Source: CAVZCK01 sp963798805 (GTDB lineage Bacteria; Pseudomonadota; Alphaproteobacteria; Rhizobiales; Rhodomicrobiaceae). From it: a stretch of 64,000 nucleotides of DNA. The stretch is from the NCBI GenBank assembly GCA_963798805.1, contig CAWCVC010000017.1:62001-126000 (forward strand). Reading direction: 5' to 3'. The notes under the pieces are model-generated. The model did not search any database, was not told where the DNA came from, and worked only from the letters and a program-made list of their open reading frames with translations. Made by a program: the position numbers and the translations under genes. Shown piece after piece: positions 43,098-50,555 of this stretch (the stretch's first letter is position 1; the number at the start of each line of letters is the position of its first letter).

Positions 43098-43877
43098 TCA
43101 ATCGAGCAGATCGACCGGCACGCAGACACGGTGACCATTGCGGAGCTGTTCGACGGCAACCGGCACACCATAGGTCCGGGAGAGAATTTCGGGCGTGAGC
43201 ACTTCCGCGGGGCTGCCCGCGGCCTGCGTGGTGCCGTCCGCCATGAGATGCACCCGGGTGGCGCAGGCGAGCGCATGGTCGGGATTGTGGGTCGACAGCA
43301 CGATGCCGAGCCCCGCAGCGGCCAGCTTGCGCACCTCCCGAAGCACCAGCACCTGATTGCCGAAATCGAGGCTGGCGGTCGGCTCGTCCATCACCACCAG
43401 CCGGGCGTCCTGGGCGAGTGCCCTGGCGATCAGCGCAAGCTGGCGCTGGCCGCCCGAAATGCGCGTGTAATCGCGATCCGCCAGCTCGCCAATCCCCATT
43501 TGCTCCAGCGCCGCATAGGCGCGCTCCCGGTCCTCCGCGCCCGGCGCCGAGAATAAGCCGCGATGGACGGTTCGGCCCATCAGCACCATATCCCACACCG
43601 TATAGGGAAAGACCGCCGTATGGGCCTGCGGCACATAGGCGATGCGCTGCGCGACGGCCTTGCGGTCGAGCCCAGCGATGTCCTCGCCGTCCAGCTCGAC
43701 GCGACCGGCCTGGCGTGGGATGAGTCCGAGCAGCGTCTTGAACAAGGTGGTCTTGCCGCAGCCATTCGGCCCGAGCAGGCAATAGACCTCGCCGGCCTCG
43801 ATGCGCAGATCGACACCCTGCCCGACCGGAAAACGCGGATAGCCGAAGCCGAGATTTTCCGCCCGCAGCGTGGTCAC
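43098..43877 (-). CDS. BtuD/FecE-type ABC transporter ATPase
   Basis: A 259-residue ATPase with Walker A GPNGCGKTT, signature ISGGQRQLALIARALAQ and Walker B LVVMDEPTASLDFGN, followed by the H-loop in LSTHNPDHAL. It starts at GTG 43877, overlapping the permease stop (GTGA). The class serves siderophores, heme, cobalamin and, in the Haemophilus MolBCA system, molybdate/tungstate. The neighbouring molbindin, tup and moeA genes make a molybdate or tungstate role plausible; iron chelates remain possible. Confidence 0.86.
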   Translation of the reverse strand: MTTLRAENLGFGYPRFPVGQGVDLRIEAGEVYCLLGPNGCGKTTLFKTLLGLIPRQAGRVELDGEDIAGLDRKAVAQRIAYVPQAHTAVFPYTVWDMVLMGRTVHRGLFSAPGAEDRERAYAALEQMGIGELADRDYTRISGGQRQLALIARALAQDARLVVMDEPTASLDFGNQVLVLREVRKLAAAGLGIVLSTHNPDHALACATRVHLMADGTTQAAGSPAEVLTPEILSRTYGVPVAVEQLRNGHRVCVPVDLLD

Positions 43878-44914
43878 CAGCTTCTCCGTCCGCTCGCCAA
43901 GAGCCAGAGGAACACCGGTGCGCCGAGAAAGGCGGTCAAAATGCCGAGCGGCGTCTCGGTCGTGCCGATGGTACGCGCGAGCGTGTCGACGATCAGCAGA
44001 TAGCCGGCGCCGAGCAGCATCGCGGTCAGCAGCAGCCGGTCGAAATTCGGGCCGACGATCAGCCGCGCAATATGCGGCATGACCAGCCCGACCCAGCCGA
44101 TGACGCCGGAGATGGCGACCACACTTGCCGTCATCAGCGTTGCCGCGGCGATGAACAGGACGCGCAGGCGGCGCGGATCAATGCCGAGCGCGGAGGCTTC
44201 CTCGTCGCCCAGCGCCATCAGGTTCATCCGCCAGCGGAGCAGCACCAGCGGCACAAGGCCGATGGCGACGAGCGGCAGCGCCGACCAGACGTCCTTCGGG
44301 TTGATGCCGGCCAGTGAGCCGAGCAGCCAGAAAGTGATGGCCGGAAGCTGGTCATAGGGATCTGCGAGGATCTTGACGAGCGAGATGCAGGCGCCGGCCA
44401 GGGCACCGAGGACCACACCAGCGAGGACCAGCACCAGCGTCGGCTCGTGGCCGCGCACCGCGGTGGCCACGCTGTAGACCAACGCCACGGTCACCAGCCC
44501 GCCGGCAAAGGCGAGGCCCTGGATCGCAATAACCGGCAGTGACAAGAGAATGCCTGTCGCCGCTCCAAGACCCGCGCCGGTCGAGACGCCGAGAATGTCC
44601 GGTGAGACCAGAGGATTGCGGAACAGGCCCTGATAGACGGTCCCGGCGGCGGCCAGGGCGGCGCCGACCAGCAGCGCCGCCGTCACGCGCGGGATGCGGA
44701 CCTGGAACAGCACCGTGTCGATCTGGCCACCGGGCGCGTGCTCCCCCACCGCCCAGCGGAACAGCGCATCGAGAATCTGGCCGATGGAGAGCGGAAAGGG
44801 ACCGATGGTGATGGCGAACAGCGTCAGCAGCACGAGCGCAGCGCCAAGCCCGCCGATGGTCAGCGCCGCCGGTGCCGCCTGATGCTCAGCTCTCACGGTC
44901 GTCCGTTCGCCCAT
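43874..44914 (-). CDS. BtuC/FecCD-type ABC transporter permease
   Basis: A 346-residue permease with about ten membrane helices. Family sequences are LFQVRIPRVTAALLVGAALAAAG (shortened), YQGLFRNPLVSPDILGVSTGA and the cytoplasmic coupling region VVAISGVIGWVGLVMPHIAR. Two starts are possible: ATG 44914, which overlaps the binding-protein gene by 22 bases, and GTG 44896, which overlaps its stop as GTGA, the arrangement used by the next gene. I list the longer form. It forms a binding protein-permease-ATPase set with its neighbours. Confidence 0.86.
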   Translation of the reverse strand: MGERTTVRAEHQAAPAALTIGGLGAALVLLTLFAITIGPFPLSIGQILDALFRWAVGEHAPGGQIDTVLFQVRIPRVTAALLVGAALAAAGTVYQGLFRNPLVSPDILGVSTGAGLGAATGILLSLPVIAIQGLAFAGGLVTVALVYSVATAVRGHEPTLVLVLAGVVLGALAGACISLVKILADPYDQLPAITFWLLGSLAGINPKDVWSALPLVAIGLVPLVLLRWRMNLMALGDEEASALGIDPRRLRVLFIAAATLMTASVVAISGVIGWVGLVMPHIARLIVGPNFDRLLLTAMLLGAGYLLIVDTLARTIGTTETPLGILTAFLGAPVFLWLLASGRRSW

Positions 44915-45951
44915 TCGATCAGCCGATCCAGTTTCTGGTCCTTCAGATCGACATGATAGAATAATTTGTAAAAGGCGCGTGTCTCGGCGCGCAGGTCGAA
45001 TTTGAAGCGGTCCGGATAGAAGAGGCCGGCGAGCCATTTCAGCCCGATGATCCGGTTGAGCGAGGGCGGCCGGTCGATCCAGCCGAAGGGCGCGGTCGGC
45101 GCGAGATAGACGCGCTTGCGCTTGACGGCATCGATATTGGCCCAGAGCGGATTTTTCCATACCTGATCGTAGAAATTGCGGTCCCAGGTAATGATCGTGT
45201 CGGGGTTGGCGACGATGACCTGCTCGATCGAGACCTGAGTGATGCCGCGCCGGGCACTCGAATCCGGCCCCGGATCGGCGACATTGCGGCCCCCTGCCCT
45301 TTCGATAATTTCGGTGTTGATGGAGCCCTTGAGGCCGGTCTCCAGCCCGTCCGGCCCGCGGGCGAGATAGACGCGCGGGCGCTGATCCTCGGGGATCTTG
45401 GCCAGCCCGCGGTCCAACTCGGCGAAAAGATCCTCGACATAGCGGGCGAGTTTCTCGGCCCGGTCCTCGACGCCGAGCACGCTGCCCATTAGCCGCAGCG
45501 CCTTGGGCGTGTTCTCGAAGCGGCCGTCGATCAAGAGATAGGGGATGCCGGTCTGCTGCTGCACCCGCTCGGCGAGAGAGATATAGGTGTCGCGGATGGA
45601 GCCGAAATCGAAGATCAGATCCGGCTTGGTCCTCAGCACCACTTCGAGATTGGCGGTATCGCCGCGGCCCGTGAGCCGGCCGGTCTCCGGCAGGTCGCGA
45701 TAGGGAGCGGCCAGGTAGGGGCGCTCATAGGGATGGGGCGCGCGGGGCCAGCCGGTCATCGTATCGGGCGCCAGCACATAGAGCAGGATCGAGGCGGGCG
45801 GTCCCGCCGCATAGACGCGCGAGACCTTGTCGGGGACCGTGACAGTGCGGCCAGCGGAATCGGTGACGGTTTTTGCGAGGCCCGGCCCGGACGGCAGGAC
45901 AGCAAGCGCAAGCACCAAAGCCATATAAAGACGCGCGCGCATGGCCATCAT
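44893..45951 (-). CDS. Periplasmic substrate-binding protein of the BtuF/FecB class
   Basis: A 352-residue exported protein: signal peptide (ARLYMALVLALAVLPSG), then TVTDSAGRTVTVPDKVSRVY, the strand that begins most class III binding proteins for iron chelates, cobalamin or MolA-type oxyanions. The long connecting helix typical of the class follows. Its C-terminal half is longer than in BtuF (FYKLFYHVDLKDQKLDRLIEW). Start ATG 45951 is chosen among three close ATGs. The ligand is not determined by sequence; context favours molybdate/tungstate. Confidence 0.82.
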   Translation of the reverse strand: MMAMRARLYMALVLALAVLPSGPGLAKTVTDSAGRTVTVPDKVSRVYAAGPPASILLYVLAPDTMTGWPRAPHPYERPYLAAPYRDLPETGRLTGRGDTANLEVVLRTKPDLIFDFGSIRDTYISLAERVQQQTGIPYLLIDGRFENTPKALRLMGSVLGVEDRAEKLARYVEDLFAELDRGLAKIPEDQRPRVYLARGPDGLETGLKGSINTEIIERAGGRNVADPGPDSSARRGITQVSIEQVIVANPDTIITWDRNFYDQVWKNPLWANIDAVKRKRVYLAPTAPFGWIDRPPSLNRIIGLKWLAGLFYPDRFKFDLRAETRAFYKLFYHVDLKDQKLDRLIEWANGRP

Positions 45952-46032
45952 CACTCGGTTAAGGCAGCTAAGCAATCCGGCGGAGCACTGTCACGCCCCG
46001 CGGGTCATTCCTGCCAGATCTCAACCGTTCTC

Positions 46033-46102
46033 GTGTCCCTTTGTCTTGCAATTGCCTTGTCGAGACCGCCGCGAGGGGGAAGGCGATTGCGAGACGCCAC
46101 AC
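46033..46102. repeat. Hairpin element, type A, copy 2 (degenerate)
   Basis: Left arm GTGTCCCTTTGTCTTGCAAT, right arm GGCGATTGCGAGACGCCACA, ending CAC-TA. The left end reads GTGTCCC instead of GTGTGGC and its TA flank is lost, so this copy is decayed or a type A/B hybrid. Confidence 0.6.
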
Positions 46103-46104
46103 TA

Positions 46105-46175
46105 GTAGAGCGAATTTGACATTTGAGTCCCGGTTGCGGCCAGGCTCATCCTCAAATATCAAATTCAAAAACTCG
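46105..46175. repeat. Hairpin element, type D, both arms
   Basis: GAATTTGACATTTGAG (near 46111) pairs with CTCAAATATCAAATTC (46151-46166). This is the only copy with both arms. Outer ends are partly decayed. Confidence 0.5.
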
Positions 46176-46197
46176 AATAAAAACACATACTTAGCGA

Positions 46198-46267
46198 GTT
46201 GTTCTTATGACTGAAACATTTGCAAATGCGGTGCTGCATGGGGATGCGAATGTTTCAGTCGAACCAC
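46198..46267. repeat. Hairpin element, type C, copy 2
   Basis: Ends GAACCAC-TAG like copy 1, but the inner arms are different: GACTGAAACATTTGCA pairs with TGCGAATGTTTCAGTC. It stops 13 bases after the tupA stop codon and may serve as a terminator for tupBCA. The gene-free interval 45952-46280 consists mostly of these elements. Confidence 0.6.
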
Positions 46268-46280
46268 TAGCCAGCGGTGA

Positions 46281-47114
46281 TCACGACTGCGGCTTGGCGT
46301 TCGGGAAGAAGAGCTGCTGGCCGTCTACCTTATAGGCGGCAATCGTCTTCTGCCCCTTGTCCGAGAGCAGCCAGTCAATGAACTGCTTGCCCAGATCGGC
46401 CTTCACCTTCGGGCACTTCTCCTTGTTGACGAGAATGACGCCATATTGGTTGAACAGCGCCTTGTCGCCCTGGACGTCGATTTTGAAATCGCCTTTGTTC
46501 TTGAAGCTGATCCAGGTGGCGCGGTCGGTCAGCACATAGGCGCCCATGCCGACGCCCGTATTGAGCGTGGCACCCATGCCCGAGCCGGTCGAGCGATACC
46601 ATTTGCCGGAATCCTTGGTCGGATCGATGCCGGCCTGTTTCCAGAGCGCCTTCTCCTTCTTATCGGTGCCGGAATCATCGCCACGCGAAGCGAAAGGCGC
46701 CTTGGCGGCGGCGATCTTCTTCAAGGCGGCAACCGCGTCCTTCGTTCCCGCAACGCCGGCCGGATCGGAGGGCGGGCCGACGATGATGAAGTCGTTATAC
46801 ATCAGGTCATAGCGCTTCACGCCATAGCCGGAGGCGACGAATTTCTCCTCCGCCGGCTTGGCGTGGACGACCAGCACGTCGCCGTCGCAATTATGGGCGT
46901 TCTTGATCGCCTGGCCGGTGCCGACCGCCACGACGTTGACGGTAATGCCCGTCTCCTTCTTCACGATCGGCAGCAGATAGCCATAGAGGCCGGAATTTTG
47001 CGTCGACGTCGTCGATTGCACGAGGATGGATTTGTCCTGCGCGACGGCGCCCGTGGCCGGTGCAAGAGCGGCGGCAAGCAGCACCGCGCCGACCAAATAG
47101 TTCCGATAGCTCAT
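46281..47114 (-). CDS. tupA: Tungstate ABC transporter substrate-binding protein TupA
   Basis: A 277-residue periplasmic protein with a signal peptide (about 1-25) and the TupA ligand motif near its mature N-terminus: VQSTTSTQNSGLYGYLLP, whose TTTS-like serines/threonines bind tungstate in preference to molybdate. ASRGDDSGTDKKEKALWK and GMGATLNTGVGMGAYVLTDR are further family blocks. ATG 47114 follows GGGAGAA. It is the last gene of tupBCA, with 31 bases from tupC. Confidence 0.88.
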   Translation of the reverse strand: MSYRNYLVGAVLLAAALAPATGAVAQDKSILVQSTTSTQNSGLYGYLLPIVKKETGITVNVVAVGTGQAIKNAHNCDGDVLVVHAKPAEEKFVASGYGVKRYDLMYNDFIIVGPPSDPAGVAGTKDAVAALKKIAAAKAPFASRGDDSGTDKKEKALWKQAGIDPTKDSGKWYRSTGSGMGATLNTGVGMGAYVLTDRATWISFKNKGDFKIDVQGDKALFNQYGVILVNKEKCPKVKADLGKQFIDWLLSDKGQKTIAAYKVDGQQLFFPNAKPQS

Positions 47115-47145
47115 GGCGTTCTCCCTTTTATCCTTGGTTGATCAG

Positions 47146-47916
47146 TCAGAGGACGATCCGTCCGTCGAGGTAGGCTTGCGCCGCCTCGGAGGACGGGTCG
47201 GTGAAGAAGCGGCCGGCCGGCGTGTGCTCGCACAGTCGACCGCGATGCAGGAAGACGATCTCGTCGGCGAGGCGCTTGGCCTGGCCGAGATCGTGGGTGA
47301 TGAAGATGATCTTGGTGCCGCGCAGATGCGCCACCGAGACGATCTCCTCGATCATCTGCATGGAAGCGGGATCGAGGCTCGCCGTCGGCTCGTCGAGGAA
47401 CAGCACCTCCGGTTCGAGCGCCAGCGCGCGGGCGAGCGCAAGACGCTGCTGCTCGCCGCCGGAGAGCAGACGGGCGGGCTGCCTCGCATGATCGAGTAGG
47501 CCGACATGGGCGAGGATTTCGTCGCGGGCGTCGCGCGAGCCGTTCCCTTTCAGCCGCAAGACGAAATCGATATTCGCCGCCACCGACCGGCGCAGCAGCA
47601 CGGGCCGCTGGAACACCATCGCCTGGCGCTCGCGGACAGCTTTGCTCAGTGGCTTAGCGCCCCAGTCGATACTTCCGGCGCTCGGCTGGATGAGGCCGTG
47701 CAGCAGGCGCAGCAGCAGGCTTTTGCCGGCTCCGTTCGGACCCATCACCATGGTAAAGGCGTGCGCCGCGAGCGTCAGGTCGATGCCGTCGATCAGCCGC
47801 TTGCCGGCGATCTCCAGAACGAGGCCCCTGGCATGCAGCGGCATGAGGCTGCCGGCGGACGCCGTGGCCGCGTCCGTTGCGATGCCGCGGTCGATGGTGA
47901 TAGCACGGTCAAGCAT
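47146..47916 (-). CDS. tupC: Tungstate ABC transporter ATPase TupC
   Basis: A 256-residue ATPase with Walker A GPNGAGKSLLLRLLHGL, signature LSGGEQQRLALARALAL and Walker B LFLDEPTASLDPAS. Unlike ModC it has no C-terminal TOBE domain, as expected for TupC. ATG 47916 overlaps the tupB end by 8 bases; the ORF reaching 47961 lacks support. Confidence 0.86.
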   Translation of the reverse strand: MLDRAITIDRGIATDAATASAGSLMPLHARGLVLEIAGKRLIDGIDLTLAAHAFTMVMGPNGAGKSLLLRLLHGLIQPSAGSIDWGAKPLSKAVRERQAMVFQRPVLLRRSVAANIDFVLRLKGNGSRDARDEILAHVGLLDHARQPARLLSGGEQQRLALARALALEPEVLFLDEPTASLDPASMQMIEEIVSVAHLRGTKIIFITHDLGQAKRLADEIVFLHRGRLCEHTPAGRFFTDPSSEAAQAYLDGRIVL

Positions 47917-48616
47917 AGGCGTATCGCTGCGCGGTGAGACGCATGGCCATGACCGCCGCATTGACGCCGAGCGCGAGAACGAGCAGGACCAAGCCGAGCG
48001 CCAGGGCGAGCGGCAGGTCGCCCTTCGAGGTCTCGAGCGCGATGGCCGTGGTCATCATGCGTGTGAGATGATCGATATTGCCGCCGACGATGATCACCGC
48101 GCCGACCTCCGCGACCGCGCGCCCGAAGCCGGCGAGCGCCACCGTCAGCAGCGAATAGCGTCCGTCCCAGATTAGCGCGCCGATCATTGTCGCCCGCGAC
48201 ACGCAGAGCGAGCGGAACTGCTCGGCATATTCATTGTGCAGGTCTTCGAGAACCTGCCGGGACAGCGCCGCGATGATGGGGGTGATCAGAATGGCCTGGG
48301 CGACGATCATGGCGGTCGGCGTATAGAGCAGGCCGAGCCAGCCCAGCGGTCCCGACCGGGAGAATTGCAGATAGACCAAGAGGCCGACGACCACCGGCGG
48401 CAGGCCCATCAGCGCGTTGACGACGACGAGCACAGCGCCGCGGCCGCGAAAGCGGCTGATGGCGAGCAGCGCTCCGAGCGGCAGGCCGATGAGGCAGGCG
48501 AAAAGCATCGCGGTCAGGCTAACGCGGAGCGACAGTCCGATGATCTCCAGGAGATTGGAGTCGCCCGAGACGATCAACTGCAGCGCCAGGATGAGTGCGT
48601 GGTCGATGTCCTGCAT
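47909..48616 (-). CDS. tupB: Tungstate ABC transporter permease TupB
   Basis: A 235-residue permease with five to six helices. The EAA loop reads EQFRSLCVSRATMIGALIWDGRY (shortened here) and VALAGFGRAVAEVGAVIIVGGNI is characteristic of TupB. ATG 48616 follows AGGAA. First gene of tupBCA; divergent from the MOT1 gene across about 195 bases that contain TTTGCA half-sites and an inverted repeat. Confidence 0.86.
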   Translation of the reverse strand: MQDIDHALILALQLIVSGDSNLLEIIGLSLRVSLTAMLFACLIGLPLGALLAISRFRGRGAVLVVVNALMGLPPVVVGLLVYLQFSRSGPLGWLGLLYTPTAMIVAQAILITPIIAALSRQVLEDLHNEYAEQFRSLCVSRATMIGALIWDGRYSLLTVALAGFGRAVAEVGAVIIVGGNIDHLTRMMTTAIALETSKGDLPLALALGLVLLVLALGVNAAVMAMRLTAQRYAYA

Positions 48617-48642
48617 AATTTCCTGAAACCGCCAATTCCACG

Positions 48643-48702
48643 GGGAAACTTGTAAACTTTGCAATAGTTTCCCAGAGCGCGCAAGTTTGCATTAATTTGC
48701 AG
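48643..48702. promoter_or_regulatory. Control region between tupBCA and the MOT1-type gene
   Basis: An inverted repeat GGGAAACT...AGTTTCCC (48643-48650 and 48666-48673) and three TTTGCA half-sites (48658, 48686, 48696) lie between the divergent genes. The half-site matches the arms of the palindrome at 41829. Co-regulation by the excisionase/PBP-like regulator is possible but unproven. Confidence 0.4.
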
Positions 48703-48811
48703 GGTACCGTAGGAGAAGGCGATCCGGGGCTTCCGGTCGGCGTATGAGCGACGTAAGCTGAGGTCGAAGCAATGCCCGTAAGACTGGCCATCAAATAGGC
48801 CGAGGACAGGA

Positions 48812-49987
48812 GTGGATCAGAGATCGCAAACATATCAAGCCGCTGAGCGCGGCTGGCCGCAATGGATCGGCAATATGTCCGGCGCCTTCGGCGATCTCGG
48901 CACCTTCCTGCCGCTGGTCATCGGGGTTCTGGTGCTCGGCTCCTATGATGCGTCCGGCCTGATGATCGGCTTCGGCGTTTTCGCCATCGCCACGGGCGCG
49001 TTCTACCGCCGTCCCGTGCCGGTTCAGCCGATGAAAATTATCGCCGCGCTCGCCATCACCGGGGGCATGAGCGCGGCCGCGGTCACGGCGAGCGCGCTGA
49101 TGATCGGGGTTGCCCTCTTGATCCTGGGCGCCACCGGCCTGATCAATCGTCTCCAGCGGGCCGTGCCGCGGACGGTTCTGCTGGGCATTCAGCTTGGCCT
49201 CGGCCTCAGCCTTGTCAACACCAGCGCCGGGCTTGCCGGCAATACTTTATGGCTGGGCGTCGCCGTGCTCGGGCTGCTTTTCGCGCTGCAGTTCAGCGGG
49301 CTTCGGGCGATCGGTTGCCTGATCGTCCTCGCCGGCGCGATCCTCTGGTCGCTGGCGTCAGGCGCCGCCGAGATCCCCGCCGGCTCGCTCGGTTGGCATT
49401 GGCCTGCCATTCGCATATTGGGATTACCGGCCTTTCACCAGGCGCTCACGACCGGCGTGCTGCCGCAACTGGCTTTGACGGTCACCAATGCCATTCTGCT
49501 GACCTCCGCGCTCGCAGGCGATTATTTCCCGGAGGACCGGGACCGCCTCAGCGCGCGCAATCTCGCCCTTTCGTCGGGCGGGCTCAATCTGCTGCTTGCA
49601 CCTTTCGGCGCTATTCCGATGTGCCACGGCGCAGGCGGCCTCGCCGCCCAATACGCCCAAGGCGCGCGGACAGGGCTGGCGCCGGTCGTTTTCGGCGCCA
49701 CATGCCTTGCCCTCGGCGTGTTCGCCGGCCCGAACACGCTCGCCTGGCTGTCGCTGGTGCCGATGCCGGTCATTGCCGCGCTGTTGGCCTTCGCCGGCTT
49801 TCAGCTTGTCAATGTGAGCCGTCTCGCCGCCCTGCGCCCCGGCTGTCTGGCGATCATCGGGGCGACCGCGCTGATCTGTCTTCTCGTCAACGCCGCTCTC
49901 GGCCTGTTCATTGGGCTCCTCGCCGAGCTGGGGCGGTCGCAGCTGATGCGCAGGCACCCAGCCCTGCGGCCATCGGAGACACGCTGA
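48812..49987 (+). CDS. MOT1-type molybdate (sulfate/molybdate) permease
   Basis: A 391-residue membrane protein of the MOT1 branch of the SulP superfamily, lacking a STAS domain. The two diagnostic loops are present: RRPVPVQPMKIIAALAITGG near residue 70 and PMCHGAGGLAAQYAQGARTG near 275. NMSGAFGDLGTFLPL opens the first helix. MOT1 proteins take up molybdate with high affinity. GTG 48812 has GAGGA five bases upstream. It gives the island a transporter of a third kind. Confidence 0.85.
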   Translation: MDQRSQTYQAAERGWPQWIGNMSGAFGDLGTFLPLVIGVLVLGSYDASGLMIGFGVFAIATGAFYRRPVPVQPMKIIAALAITGGMSAAAVTASALMIGVALLILGATGLINRLQRAVPRTVLLGIQLGLGLSLVNTSAGLAGNTLWLGVAVLGLLFALQFSGLRAIGCLIVLAGAILWSLASGAAEIPAGSLGWHWPAIRILGLPAFHQALTTGVLPQLALTVTNAILLTSALAGDYFPEDRDRLSARNLALSSGGLNLLLAPFGAIPMCHGAGGLAAQYAQGARTGLAPVVFGATCLALGVFAGPNTLAWLSLVPMPVIAALLAFAGFQLVNVSRLAALRPGCLAIIGATALICLLVNAALGLFIGLLAELGRSQLMRRHPALRPSETR

Positions 49988-50051
49988 TCGCTTCCAGCTT
50001 CGCCTATGACGGCCCAGGCTTGGCGCCCTTCACAGACGGACAGATCGACAC

Positions 50052-50540
50052 ATGAATGAGAAGACCGGTATTCGGGCCAATGAGATCGCCGTCCCCTTCC
50101 CCGAGCGGATGGATGCGGCGATCGTTTTCATCGGCCGCATCCGCACGCCCTGGACCGACCGGCTCGACTGCCCGCGGCAGGGGCGCCTCGACGGCCCGAT
50201 CTGCCGGATCGAGATCTTCGAGCCATGGACGCCGGCGCTCCAGGGCATCGACTCTTTCGAGAGGCTGGAAGTGCTCTACTGGCTTGATCGCTCCCGGCGC
50301 GATCTCGTGGTGCAGAACCCGGCGCACGACGACCGCACGCGCGGAACTTTCGCGCTGCGCTCGCCGGTTCGCCCGAACCCGATCGGCACCTCGATCGTCG
50401 CTTTCGTGGGACTGGAGGGGTCGAGCGTCCTGGTCCGCGGGCTCGACTGCCTCGACGGCACACCGCTCATCGATCTGAAGCCGGACCGCTGCCTGTACAC
50501 GCCGCTGGCGACGCCGAAGAAGACAGCCGCAGACGCCTGA
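50052..50540 (+). CDS. TrmO/TsaA family SAM-dependent methyltransferase-like protein
   Basis: A 162-residue single-domain protein of the TrmO (TsaA) fold. AIVFIGRIRTPW and the conserved RRDLVVQNPAHDDRTRGTFA followed by LRSPVRPNPIGTSIVAF fit the family, in which the E. coli member methylates t6A37 of tRNA-Thr. This short form lacks the TrmO C-terminal domain, so tRNA modification is uncertain; homologues occur near molybdenum-enzyme genes. It starts at ATG 50052, 64 bases after MOT1. Confidence 0.8.
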   Translation: MNEKTGIRANEIAVPFPERMDAAIVFIGRIRTPWTDRLDCPRQGRLDGPICRIEIFEPWTPALQGIDSFERLEVLYWLDRSRRDLVVQNPAHDDRTRGTFALRSPVRPNPIGTSIVAFVGLEGSSVLVRGLDCLDGTPLIDLKPDRCLYTPLATPKKTAADA

Positions 50541-50555
50541 CGCGCGAAGCCACGC

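Noticed and set aside
43098..45951. Confident naming as ferric siderophore or cobalamin importer
   Set aside because: The transporter class fits, but there is no TonB receptor, Fur-like box or cobalamin gene nearby; context points to oxyanions.
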